From assembly GCA_031963225.1 (NCBI GenBank), contig JASSUD010000023.1, positions 1 to 36,361 of the forward strand: DNA of 36,361 bases. Direction: 5' to 3'. A program made the position numbers and the translations under genes. The stretch is from JASSUD01 sp031963225 (GTDB lineage: Bacteria; Pseudomonadota; Gammaproteobacteria; Burkholderiales; Burkholderiaceae). Every line of letters begins with the position of its first letter. The first letter of the stretch is position 1. Below, piece by piece: positions 18,501 to 25,240 of this stretch. A model generated the notes under the pieces. The model did not search any database, was not told the DNA's origin, and saw only the letters and a list, made by a program, of their open reading frames with translations.

Positions 18501-20948
18501 TTTTCGTTGGGACAACTTCCTCGTCTTTCAAATTATTACGCTCCCAGTGAAACGTCAGACCAATTACTCAAATTGCTCAAAGATCAGCCCAGTAATCAGC
18601 CCAATGCGTTGATTGAAGTTGTTGGTAAAGCAGGAGCGGGTAAAACCACGATGCTTCAGCATTTGATTGACCAGAACCAAGAATTCTTTGCGTCCTATAA
18701 GCTGTTTGGTCGGATTGACTGTAGCAGTGTGAGTCGCGCTCATGCAGATATTCAGGCTATTAGCTACACTGCTTCCCGCAAAGATCTAAAACCGCAGGCA
18801 GCCCTGCGTGAGGTGGCGAGCTATATAAAAAAAAATTCCCCCTCACTTTTGATATTGGACGGTCTGTCATCAGGTAATGTCGACTTTGTTTTTTTAGATT
18901 GGCTGAAATCATCCTTTAAATCTGCTCAGCTGATTTATCTGACGGCCGAGAGCTTGGCGGATAGCTTGGGTGAAAAATTAGAACGTACTGTCAAATCGCT
19001 TTCTCTGGGCCTTTTTACGCCTGAGCAAGCAAAGCAATTGGCTGAACAGTGCTTACCTAAAGAGCCAAAGAAGTCGCTTGAAAAAATCGATTTTGCTAAA
19101 GTCATTGAGATGACAGGAGGTTTTCCAGCCGCTATTACGACACTGTGCCAGCACTATAAATCTAAGCAGGCGATGTTTAATGATTTTGCTGATTTCTTGG
19201 CGCAACCGAATGAGCACCAGAATGCACTTGTTAGCTCTCTAAACGCAGTCGCACAAGCAAGCTTCAAATCAGTTGAAGAGGATGCTAATCCAGTTGCAGC
19301 TCGGGCATTAAATATTATTAAGCAAGCAGCTTGGTTGGGTAATCATCCCATCCCGTTTGCATTTTTTGTACATGAGCAGCAAACGGATGGAGACGCCATT
19401 CAGATGTTGCGTGACAAAGAGCTCGCGATTTTGGATATAAATCGAGGCAGCAAAACGTTGAAGCTTAATTCAATCTTTTTGCATGCTGTGCAAGACCACT
19501 ATAAGGTAGAGCAAAGTGATGTATTGAAAAAGAATATCCAGCGTCTGTCTGAGGTTTTCAATTATTTGACCACTAACGAGGGTAAAAACGGTAGTCAGAG
19601 CAAGCCTAAGGACTTAACCAATTATACGGATCTGGTGCATACACTTCTTTTTGAAACTTGTAAGAAGGAATCCTTCGCTGGGGACTTGGACTTACTCCAA
19701 CAGGTACTAGCGTTGGGTAGCAGTCTGGCCAGAATGTATTACATGTATCACGGTGAATCTGAGTTAGCTTATAAACACTTGCAAAATGCGGAGCATTTTG
19801 CAAAGCAGGGATTATCCGACGAGCGTATCGAGCAATTTGCTCAAAATCCAGAAAAATTTAAGGATCAGGAGATTGAGCCTAAAGAGGCTGCGTTACTTAG
19901 GTTGTATGCTCAAGAGTATTTGTATCAGTCGGCCACCATTGCCTCTCAGCTTGATAAGCGTGGTGAAGTGCCTGCGGAAGTGGTACAGAATTTTGAAAAG
20001 AGCTACGCGATTCAAGTTAATTTGGGTGAAGAGAAAGATCCTGAATCGATTGCTTATACACTGCGTAATTACACGCGCGCCTTACGCAAGCAAGGCCATT
20101 TACTTAATACGCTCGAAGAATTTAGAAAATTAAGGAAATTGCTAGACCGATACCCAGAGGTGTTCAATGACCGCCTATGCGCAGAGCTTTTGATCGACGA
20201 GGGGATTGTCCAAAAGGAAGCGGAAGATGCTAAGCCAGAAGGTGAGCGAAAGGATTATCAAGCCGCGCTGAATACGTTTCTCGAGATGTACCGTATTTAT
20301 TTGGAAGATGGGGCGGCTTCCAACCAACACCAGGCATTGGGAATATTGTCGATCTATCTTGGCGAGACTTATGTGGCCGCAGGTCAATTTGCGGAAGGTG
20401 TCACGCATACTTGCCGGATTTTGCATTACGATGGCAAGAATAAAGGAAGGCAGGCGCGTGCTTACTTTAATCTAGCGCAGGCGTTTGACAAGGCGGGGTA
20501 TGTGGCGTTGGCTAAACTTTTCATCGAGCGCGCCGCGCCTCTCCAGCTTACAACCTATAAGGCGACGACAGACAGATTACAGTTGAACATTGATAAAAAA
20601 CTGTTGGAACGCTATCAACACGCTGAGTCCTTAAGCAATGCCCAAACAGCTAACTGGAAATCTATAGAAGAGCTGACAACGTACTGTGAAACTGAGTTGG
20701 TATCGGGCAGTAAACCGTCAAATAGCTTATCTCTCGCACAGATTAAAGCTTTTGATGACAAAGCCTACAACTGGTTGCGGCAGCATGATGCAAAAGTAGA
20801 ACACGCAGCTCAGCAAGCCGAGCTTGCTAAGAAGGGGGCTGATCTCGACGCACAGGACAAAGCTGATGCGGAAAACATGGGATGCAGAGTAGACAAGCCA
20901 AAATTTGGTACCGCCAGTTGGCATACCGAATTAAATTGGATGCGTTAG
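12522..20948 (+). CDS. tandem STAND fusion: TIR/SEFIR-like, NACHT, 22 HEAT, NB-ARC, TPR; frameshifted C-terminus
   Basis: A 2808-residue protein in which two complete STAND cores share one chain. First half: TPR-like N-terminus; TIR/SEFIR-like domain (~187-400, FLIYAHH, VDKVVVCCSEVL, LTEMAFLQIRA), with its last third tandemly duplicated; NACHT with P-loop GRAGVGKTTL (~604) and Walker B LFILDGLDE (~682); FPHFTFQEFFAAKF block; 22 HEAT-like repeats of ~31 residues (~1089-1803). Second half, from ~1975: a copy of the 3946 gene with NB-ARC P-loop GKAGAGKTTM (~2035), Walker B, winged helix and TPRs. The copy leaves frame near 20876 because one base is missing compared with the 3946 gene, adding ~24 unrelated residues before the stop and losing the C-terminal ~270. 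Start ATG 12522 has AGAAGG six bases upstream. The HEAT array presumably senses a ligand. Confidence 0.85.
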   Translation: MFSNAVSANKLGQDLQVLAQHHLDQARLHKEAQQFDMALVLYDHAKVAFKSIADTRQLVPQLSQVKGALSRASTPQTADDEALRQRIAEIYFERAELLKKLGKEHKAQASYKKARDWGYEETEPASISPATMLAVHGTTTFDRAISPTSMQGQQPIASLTHEKSAQVDYLFETALSTLRSLQMTRASLFLIYAHHNPVHGRAEVSTSKYLIEKLSQIQEVVLYSYQTLDQTGKLEDILTSQLCLLPIQLIDEVKPVDKVVVCCSEVLGSYLEWPRYEDFYQKLRKAYLQDSSQGGYSAIRAVTKTFSQEVGFHHVLTEMAFLQIRAEQFYDERGILPVSLTLKSYEHLAHEVGSHHVLTEMAFLQIRAEQVYDEYGILPVLLTPKSYEQCLAHFIPVTTVRTEDIPRFEQQAKAGQEAYANQGRHVVLFKLIERLLVGNNEAKAFLNNFWQGYDNLLSRLNNEPSTLDELQFTKLVDSIFGDIREANRQLASTAQQASKFSSINLREALYQHYQHTNLSIQRLSGESVSLEDCYINLAIIDTHAQREKDQVEQQNLTSAFERLPSREQLQSTNYSKSISLATLFDSQKLRDGSTGFPKRILIQGRAGVGKTTLCKKLVYDYHSNELWRDQFACMLWVPLRLLSTHGGFRNLEDLLKNYYFASQQNSRALVQAFHHYQDKTLFILDGLDEIADEFNKDYRLRNFLNYLLNQAHVMIISRPAGINIKLLGQLDLELEIMGFSPANAQYYIEKFVPASKQVAILQFIHRTPLIQELVNIPIQLDALCYSWDQLPQNQVVTMSMLYEAMVDKLRRKGSLRLEKKDGGKVLGTNVIQIFSKAELEKLMDDETHYLGYVAFKGFNERKIAFNSKELDQRRAEFEDKFSGKELSFSFTDYLNKGSFLHLVDAQQPEAERQYHFPHFTFQEFFAAKFLAWHLQTYTKVEKVPAHVVQKDLGVMPQRDNVEAFIATYKYNPRYEIVWWMVAGLLKGAALENFFHVLNQSPQDLVGIRHQQVMLGCLNEARAQLDKTTIHSLETKLMQCLRFEIKWSEDGWSELSRHKAFPEHLLLAWLGQPAAEKSNIIRTLGARPILSTDAISALANALQDSEWNVRSAATSALGGQATLPAVAFQPLVNALQDTSEVVRWAVVNALGGQAMLPPDALQALISASCDKNEVVREAAVNALNSHAMQSKLALDALINALQDKDASVRSGAASVLEGKILPEAVLNALIRAAQDPDLDVKEAAVRVLGSQETLPEAAIQALIGALQDVNAYVRYTAASTLRSQVKLPEAAFQTLVSALQHRSIPVRFWAAKVLGGQKMLPENILHALLGLLLSSEQSIREAAVSILGEQTTLPEAAIQALVGYLQHEDASVRYWAANTLAGKMLSETVLNALIPALADEVEYVRDAAAKGLRNQKELSSNSQSLIMLLLKHENASVRSKAANALEEKQILPEETLHALIQALKDKNEHVRYAASCALANQATLQENAVKALINALQDENAYVRYSATSGLGRQVTQSEAALQALIDALQNKDDYVRYAASSALSRQTTLPEAVRQALINALQDENASTRSLAAKVLDSQKTLREALIGALPGSEQNIMDFAASVLDSQAIQLEATHQILISALQDENVSIKSWAASALGNQKILPGIALDALINALQDPEWDVRDAAASTLGGQIMLPKATLDALISALQNKHAHIRYVVASALGGHATRSEVALEALIRALEDEDEYVRDAAASALGGKATFSETAIEALISALHDEDEYIRIAAASALGGQASLSRMVLQALIDALQDDNPSVRSAIMQVLKLNLHQLYRMLPTLDVKQIQTVYKQFLFGYGCAHIAPLYIQDNKLHFYTETGLEQPILLTSEQSTRVIQSFRTAQVEEGIEDIPFVDKLQQDLEQAHVAKADNFSSGEALSSISDLTYTETGLEQPIPLTVEQSTEVIQSFRTARVKVGIEDTLLASKLQPDLEQAHAAKADNSSSDEARIRDLTTSMSRFSLGQLPRLSNYYAPSETSDQLLKLLKDQPSNQPNALIEVVGKAGAGKTTMLQHLIDQNQEFFASYKLFGRIDCSSVSRAHADIQAISYTASRKDLKPQAALREVASYIKKNSPSLLILDGLSSGNVDFVFLDWLKSSFKSAQLIYLTAESLADSLGEKLERTVKSLSLGLFTPEQAKQLAEQCLPKEPKKSLEKIDFAKVIEMTGGFPAAITTLCQHYKSKQAMFNDFADFLAQPNEHQNALVSSLNAVAQASFKSVEEDANPVAARALNIIKQAAWLGNHPIPFAFFVHEQQTDGDAIQMLRDKELAILDINRGSKTLKLNSIFLHAVQDHYKVEQSDVLKKNIQRLSEVFNYLTTNEGKNGSQSKPKDLTNYTDLVHTLLFETCKKESFAGDLDLLQQVLALGSSLARMYYMYHGESELAYKHLQNAEHFAKQGLSDERIEQFAQNPEKFKDQEIEPKEAALLRLYAQEYLYQSATIASQLDKRGEVPAEVVQNFEKSYAIQVNLGEEKDPESIAYTLRNYTRALRKQGHLLNTLEEFRKLRKLLDRYPEVFNDRLCAELLIDEGIVQKEAEDAKPEGERKDYQAALNTFLEMYRIYLEDGAASNQHQALGILSIYLGETYVAAGQFAEGVTHTCRILHYDGKNKGRQARAYFNLAQAFDKAGYVALAKLFIERAAPLQLTTYKATTDRLQLNIDKKLLERYQHAESLSNAQTANWKSIEELTTYCETELVSGSKPSNSLSLAQIKAFDDKAYNWLRQHDAKVEHAAQQAELAKKGADLDAQDKADAENMGCRVDKPKFGTASWHTELNWMR
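13446..13700 (+). repeat. 126-nt tandem duplication inside the TIR/SEFIR-like domain
   Basis: The segment 13446-13571 is repeated at 13572-13700, with few substitutions and one extra codon near the end. It encodes ~42 residues including HHVLTEMAFLQIRAEQ and the GILPV strand, so the helix with the putative catalytic Glu and the next strand occur twice. The paralogue at 7641 has this segment once. Confidence 0.9.
15787..17932 (+). repeat. DNA-level HEAT repeat array, 22 units of ~93 nt
   Basis: Twenty-two units with consensus ALxALIxALQDexxYVRxAAASALGxQ, each about 31 codons. Unit boundaries stay in phase, a few units lack two or three codons, and neighbouring units often share whole words at DNA level (GCTTTACAGGATGAAAATGC-like). 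The similarity suggests recent growth by unequal recombination. The array in the 7641 gene is shorter and more diverged. Confidence 0.85.
18071..18484 (+). repeat. 204-210-nt tandem duplication at the fusion joint
   Basis: 18071-18280 and 18281-18484 are tandem copies, both beginning TTATACAGAAACCGGGCTTG and ending GCGATCTGAC. Each encodes about 70 residues (YTETGLEQPI..., IQSFRTA, DLEQAH.AKADN). Copy two runs without a break into the homology with the 3946 gene (from ~18443), so the duplication marks where the NB-ARC gene was joined on. Confidence 0.85.
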
Positions 20949-21766
20949 AAAACCCCCTTGCATATGCATTTGCCAAGCTATTCAAAGAAAATCTGCGAAA
21001 TGAAATTGTCGAGCAGCTGTGTGTTGCGTATGGCGAAGCAGTGAAGATGGGCAAAGCTGAACTTGTAGGTGGATTAGTCCAGTTACTAGCAGGGTTGCTC
21101 CCTGATATTCAGGTTGATATTACTGGAGAGGTTTCCGCTTCAATAGATATAGCTACTGTTATGCAGGGGGTGGCAAAAATAGTCGCTTAACGCCAGCAAA
21201 GTTGGCAAAAGGTAGGAGCTCCGCACACACGAGACTCTTTCAGTGAGCTTGATCGGGCAAAAAGTATGAAAGCGCTTGAGAGTATCGAAGAACAGATTGA
21301 GGAGATGGCCAACTATACAGCGCGCTGCTGGCAACCTGTTTTTTCAGCTTACGAATGGTCTAAAAACGATATTCAGATGCTAGCCAAGCAGGGAGCACAC
21401 CGCATGATGGAGTATCTAGAAGCAGGAAAAGTCGATAAATTGTCTCCTCAAGAAAGAGTGGTATTTGCTCTGATGGCAGGTGGAGCAAGCAAACGCTTGA
21501 CTCAGCATAAAATGAAAGGGTCAAGTCGCTCTAGTCCTAAGTGGAGTGTCCAGGGCTTTTTCACTAAGCCGGGCATTAAGGTAGAGACGGATCAAGGACC
21601 AATGTATTTCCTGCGCGATACTTCAGACCCTAGCGTATACGGTTATCGTTTGGGCTCATCCATTGAGGTACGTAACTGCCTTTACTATCAAGGGCCGTTT
21701 ACAGATGCTGAAGCACGACAAGTGGCAGAAAAGATGCGAGATGCAGCTAATTGTGTGGTGATGTAA
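20877..21766 (+). pseudogene. decayed 3' end of the tandem STAND gene
   Basis: Homologous to codons ~845-1139 of the 3946 gene. The downstream frame reopens at about 20882-21190 (RQAKIWYRQLAYRIKLDALEN...), meets TAA 21188-21190 where the intact copy has ACCGAACGC, passes a scrambled stretch to ~21230, and resumes as a clean 3' end at ~21242-21766 ending in the same CVVM tail. So there are at least two lesions: a one-base deletion near 20870 and a mutated 21185-21240 block. The last fragment could start at ATG 21266, but no ribosome-binding site supports it. Confidence 0.85.
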
Positions 21767-21781
21767 ACCTCGCCAATGCAG

Positions 21782-21845
21782 ATGGCCTAACATCTAAATA
21801 GAACAGATCAATGTAGGAGAAGTTCTAATGACGTTAGGCCATTTT
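21782..21845 (+). terminator. terminator-like hairpin, second copy
   Basis: Arms ATGGCCTAA (21782-21790) and TTAGGCCAT (21834-21842) with a TTT tail, equivalent to the hairpin at 7379-7444. Several loop bases differ but the arms are intact. It ends the decayed STAND locus before fadD. Confidence 0.5.
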
Positions 21846-22120
21846 GCATCCTGAGCTGTGATCTCCAAGCGATGTACTGGCCAACATTTAACCCGGCAGT
21901 CCAAAACTTCACCCCCTATCTCAATTGCCGATTTTTGAGACGTATCTTTGATAGAGGTCACGGTGCTTATGCTATAGACGTAGATTCCTCTAATTTTTCT
22001 TTGGATTGCCTTTAACGCATACGTATGCACAGTAGGTAAAGGTAAGCTTGTGCCGTGGAAGTAATTTTGATGACGCAAGTCAAGTACGGTATTCAAAGAA
22101 AAAATAAAGAAGAGCGCGCT

Positions 22121-23836
22121 ATGGAGAAAGTGTGGTTAGAAAGTTATCCAATGGGAGTGCCTGCGCAGATCAATCCCGCGCAGTACACCTGTATTGTGGA
22201 TATGCTGGAAGAAAGTTTTCAGAAGTATCGGGAAAGAGATGCTTTTTCTTGTCTGGGAGTATCGCTTACCTATCGGCAGCTAGATGAGTTGACTGCTGAT
22301 TTGGCTGTGTGGTTTCAAGAGCACGGTATACGCCGAGGTGCTCGAGTTGCATTGATGTTGCCGAATCTGCTGCAACAACCGGTCGCTATGATTGCGGTTT
22401 TGCGTCTCGGTTGTGTGGTGGTGAATGTTAATCCCTTTTATACGGCTCATGAATTGCTTTATCAGCTAAGAGATAGCGGTGCGGAAGCGATTGTTATTTT
22501 GGATAGTTTTGCAAGTGTGCTGGAGAAATGCATTTCAAAAACAGCGATTACTAAAACTATTGTCACGTCTGTTGGCGATTTGATGGGATTCAAAGGGATT
22601 ATCACCAACTTTGTTTTTCGGTATATACAAAAAAAAGTACCCGTCTGGAATATTAAGAATCACACCCGTTTTAACGATGCGCTGGAATGGGGCGCTAAAA
22701 GCCGTGCACATGCTGTGCGATCAGGAAAACCGGTTTGCTTTGTAGATACCCCCATACAGTCTGAAGAGATCGCATTTTTGCAATACACAGGCGGCACTAC
22801 TGGGGTAGCAAAGGGGGCGATGCTTTCGCATCGAAATATTGTTGCAAATGCCCTACAGTCTGAGGCCTGGATATCGCCTATTTTAAGACGTGTAGATCAA
22901 CACACGCAGTATGTGACCGCAGCAGCGCTGCCGCTCTACCATATTTTTTCTTTGATGGTATGCAGCTTCCTCACCTTGCGCTCTGGTGGCCTCAGTCTTT
23001 TAATTCCAAATCCACGTGATATTGCTTCCCTTATAAAGGCAATGAACCGTACTCCCTGCCATTTGTTCCCGGGCGTAAATACGATCTACAGTACTTTGCT
23101 AAATCATCCAAATTTTTCTAAACTCAATCTGTCGAAGCTATTGATTGCCCAGGGTGGGGGCATGGCCGTTCAAGAAGTCGTAGCGCGCCGTTGGTTTGAA
23201 GCTACTGGTGTACCTATTATTGAAGGGTATGGACTTACTGAAACCTCTCCCTGTGCTATATCCAATTCAATGGTTTCCAGCACGTTTTCTGGAACGATAG
23301 GAGTGCCTATCCCTTCAACCGACGTGTCGATTCGCAATGAAGAAGGCCAAGAAGTGCCAATTGGTGAGCTGGGGGAAATTTGTATTAGTGGCCCTCAAGT
23401 CATGCTGGGGTACTGGAATAATATATCGGAAACACAGCAAGTCATGACCGCAGATAATTTTTTAAAAACGGGTGATCTGGGCTATATGGACGCACGCGGT
23501 TTTATCAAATTGGTTGAGCGCAAGAAAGACATGATCTTGGTTTCAGGCTTTAATGTCTACCCTAACGAAATTGAAGATATCGTGATGCGGCATCCTGGCG
23601 TTTTGGAAGCAGCAGCAGTGGGCATACCCGATGCTCGTTCAGGCGAGGCAGTGAAACTGTGCGTGTCCCGCAAAGATCCTCAGCTAACAGAAAAAGACCT
23701 GCGCAATTTTTGCCGCGAAAATTTAACTGGCTACAAGTGCCCTAAAGTAATTGAATTTTTGCCGCAGCTTCCCAAAACCAATATCGGGAAAATTCTTCGT
23801 CGCGCACTCCGTGACAATAATGGAGGGGTAGCCTGA
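22121..23836 (+). CDS. fadD: long-chain-fatty-acid-CoA ligase FadD
   Basis: A 571-residue acyl-CoA synthetase that activates long-chain fatty acids with ATP and CoA at the inner membrane for beta-oxidation or lipid synthesis. The start MEKVWLESYPMGVPAQINPA matches the FadD N-terminus, so I use ATG 22121 rather than the upstream ATG 22055; AGAAGAG lies six bases ahead. The AMP-binding signature YTGGTTGVAKGAMLSHRN is at ~222-239, EGYGLTETSP in the middle, and the FadD motif KKDMILVSGFNVYPNEIED with PKTNIGKILRRALRD at the end. Full length for the family, no defects. It is single-gene and same-strand with the following tRNAs. In an otherwise accessory window it marks a conserved block. It could also supply acyl-CoA to the cluster at 29-34 kb, but nothing in the sequence shows that. 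Confidence 0.95.
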   Translation: MEKVWLESYPMGVPAQINPAQYTCIVDMLEESFQKYRERDAFSCLGVSLTYRQLDELTADLAVWFQEHGIRRGARVALMLPNLLQQPVAMIAVLRLGCVVVNVNPFYTAHELLYQLRDSGAEAIVILDSFASVLEKCISKTAITKTIVTSVGDLMGFKGIITNFVFRYIQKKVPVWNIKNHTRFNDALEWGAKSRAHAVRSGKPVCFVDTPIQSEEIAFLQYTGGTTGVAKGAMLSHRNIVANALQSEAWISPILRRVDQHTQYVTAAALPLYHIFSLMVCSFLTLRSGGLSLLIPNPRDIASLIKAMNRTPCHLFPGVNTIYSTLLNHPNFSKLNLSKLLIAQGGGMAVQEVVARRWFEATGVPIIEGYGLTETSPCAISNSMVSSTFSGTIGVPIPSTDVSIRNEEGQEVPIGELGEICISGPQVMLGYWNNISETQQVMTADNFLKTGDLGYMDARGFIKLVERKKDMILVSGFNVYPNEIEDIVMRHPGVLEAAAVGIPDARSGEAVKLCVSRKDPQLTEKDLRNFCRENLTGYKCPKVIEFLPQLPKTNIGKILRRALRDNNGGVA

Positions 23837-23892
23837 CGCAGAGATATAACCATAGTGCTGAAATTTATAGCAGTGCTAAGCGTGTTTTTTGA

Positions 23893-23920
23893 GATTTTTC
23901 TCGAAAAATCGTTTTGTTTT
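23893..23920 (+). terminator. possible terminator of fadD
   Basis: Perfect 8-bp inverted repeat GATTTTTC/GAAAAATC with a two-base loop, followed by GTTTTGTTTT. It is AT-rich, so weak, but well placed 57 nt after the fadD stop. Confidence 0.4.
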
Positions 23921-23941
23921 ACAAAAAAAGCACAATAGTGC

Positions 23942-23970
23942 TTCACAAGTAAAAAAGCACTCGCTATAAT
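23942..23970 (+). promoter_or_regulatory. tRNA promoter
   Basis: -35 TTCACA (23942-23947) and a perfect -10 TATAAT (23965-23970) with the optimal 17-nt spacer, followed by a GC-rich discriminator CCGCCCC. GC-rich discriminators are typical of stringently controlled stable-RNA promoters. It lies 62 nt before tRNA-Glu and probably drives both tRNAs. Confidence 0.8.
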
Positions 23971-24032
23971 CCGCCCCTTTCGTGCAATTGGAAATGCGGC
24001 AAATAAAGAGCGCATATCAGAACTTGTTACAA

Positions 24033-24108
24033 GTCCCCTTCGTCTAGAGGCCTAGGACATCACCCTTTCACGGTGAGTACAGGGGTTCGAATCCCCTAGG
24101 GGACGCCA
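24033..24108 (+). tRNA. tRNA-Glu (anticodon TTC)
   Basis: A 76-nt cloverleaf with encoded CCA. Acceptor arms GTCCCCT/AGGGGAC pair, the anticodon loop CTTTCAC reads TTC, and the T arm AGGGGTTCGAATCCCCT is canonical. It closely follows the standard proteobacterial tRNA-Glu sequence. Confidence 0.97.
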
Positions 24109-24199
24109 TATTTTTAGCGCACTGCATTGAATGCAGTGTGTGAAAAGTAAAGATGAAAAGCCGCGATGCAGTAATGTGGCGCACTGACCTACGTATTAT

Positions 24200-24276
24200 G
24201 GAGCGGTAGTTCAGCTGGTTAGAATATCGGCCTGTCACGCCGAGGGTCGCGGGTTCGAGTCCCGTCCGCTCCGCCA
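24200..24276 (+). tRNA. tRNA-Asp (anticodon GTC)
   Basis: A 77-nt cloverleaf with encoded CCA. Acceptor arms GGAGCGG/CCGCTCC, anticodon loop CTGTCAC reading GTC, T arm CGGGTTCGAGTCCCG. It lies 91 nt after tRNA-Glu with no promoter between, so the two are probably co-transcribed. Confidence 0.97.
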
Positions 24277-24300
24277 GCTTAAATAGTATCGAGAAACACC

Positions 24301-24343
24301 AAAACCCCCGCATAAGCGCACTGTTTATGCGGGGGTTTTGCTA
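24301..24343 (+). terminator. strong Rho-independent terminator of the tRNA operon
   Basis: A perfect 15-bp stem AAAACCCCCGCATAA / TTATGCGGGGGTTTT (24301-24315 and 24325-24339) with a nine-base loop and T tract, 25 nt after tRNA-Asp. Confidence 0.9.
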
Positions 24344-24366
24344 TGCAAAATAATGACGATCTTTCT

Positions 24367-24498
24367 GTAGGTTGGTTGAGGCGCGAACCCCAACATGCAT
24401 ACCACTCTCTCCTTGATAACCAGCTTACAAACGCTCAAAACCAACAATTAAAAGTCAGTGGTGTGCATGTTGGGGTTCGTACCTCACCACCAACCTAC
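24367..24498. repeat. REP-like palindromic pair (GTAGGTTGG family)
   Basis: Inverted arms of about 40 nt: 24367-24406 (GTAGGTTGG..GAACCCCAACATGC) and 24457-24498 (GCATGTTGGGGTTCGT..CCAACCTAC), separated by 50 unique bases. The same unit recurs singly at 25241-25279 and as an inverted pair at 34565-34709. Paired REP units are commonly mobilised by RAYT (TnpA-REP) transposases; none is encoded in this window. Confidence 0.85.
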
Positions 24499-24540
24499 CA
24501 TCTTTTTTAGCAAATGTTTCTAAAGAATAAAATTTTGGAC

Positions 24541-25068
24541 TTATGCCGTTCTTGCTTGGTAAGAGGGCGGAGTATGAATGACCACATATTCAAGCTCATT
24601 TGTTTGATAGGCCGGTGGATATTCTAAGGCTGTTAGATAATCTGGGGGAAATGGATACTCTGGCGCTACAGCATCATAGTATTGGGTAATGGACTCTAGG
24701 CAAGTTACAACGATTGAGGAAAACACAGTTATAAATAGGTTATGCATGATCATAGAGCCTCCCATAGCAAAATTATTGGTATAGGTGCGCTGATCTTGCA
24801 AACAAGGATTGGGCATGCTGAGTTTGCATGCCATCATAGCTAGAAATATAAGTGTTATCGCACTAGCGTCTGTTAAAGAGAGTCTCTCTTGCGATGCATC
24901 TGCTAGCGATGGCTCCACCTCTTCTGAGGATCTAGTTGGTGGTAGATCTACTACTGCAGATGGAAGATCGATAAGTTGCACATTAATAGAAGAGGAAGGT
25001 GTATCTTTTTCCGTGAACACTCTCCAATTACGTATGGAGAGACAGGTATTCACTACCGAACTAAACAT
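24541..25068 (-). CDS. small membrane protein with three PPxY motifs
   Basis: I recognise no family. It has 175 residues: a polar acidic N-terminal region, a hydrophobic segment at 66-85 (ITLIFLAMMACKLSM), a second at ~108-126 (LFITVFSSIVVTCL), and a Tyr/Pro-rich tail holding PPDY (141-144), PPAY (151-154) and PPSY (167-170). PPxY is the ligand of WW domains, including eukaryotic NEDD4/Rsp5 ubiquitin ligases. Bacteria rarely have WW domains, so three copies suggest action in a eukaryotic host, which is inference. I start at ATG 25068, where AAGGT lies seven bases upstream; a frame open to 25125 has no such signal. It is bounded by REP-like repeats and faces away from the tRNAs. A chance Pro/Tyr-rich tail is the alternative. 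Confidence 0.6.
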   Translation of the reverse strand: MFSSVVNTCLSIRNWRVFTEKDTPSSSINVQLIDLPSAVVDLPPTRSSEEVEPSLADASQERLSLTDASAITLIFLAMMACKLSMPNPCLQDQRTYTNNFAMGGSMIMHNLFITVFSSIVVTCLESITQYYDAVAPEYPFPPDYLTALEYPPAYQTNELEYVVIHTPPSYQARTA

Positions 25069-25240
25069 TTTTTTACCTTGTGTATGAGGGGACGTGCTAA
25101 ATCCAGCTTGCCTGGATATAGGCAATATCCAATGATAGGTTCATACGGGTATATTTTTCCATGTGATTATCCCCCCTAGAGTAATAAGAACTTTCTATAA
25201 TATTTTGAATCAGTGGATAGGCAGATTTCAGAAGGTTTTT

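Larger units (their letters stand above)
18443..21845 (+). repeat. paralogous copy of 4041-7444
   Basis: About 3.4 kb here matches 4041-7444 at an offset of 14,402 nt (14,413 after an 11-nt net insertion in the middle), and includes the 3' hairpin. Similarity is patchy: 5116-5658 equals 19518-20060 with no difference by eye, and 4041-4365 differs from its partner by one base, while the intervening block (~4366-4620) has many changes. That pattern indicates gene conversion after the duplication. Confidence 0.9.

Noticed and set aside
22055..22120. Upstream ATG 22055 as the fadD start
   Set aside because: The extra 22 residues do not resemble FadD N-termini, whereas the sequence from 22121 does from its first residue.
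23928..23943. AAGCAC/GTGCTT hairpin before the tRNA promoter as a terminator
   Set aside because: The stem is six base pairs, has no T tract and overlaps the -35 element.
24033..24276. tRNA genes as an integration site (attachment core) for the accessory genes
   Set aside because: I found no duplicated tRNA 3' end elsewhere in the window and no integrase.
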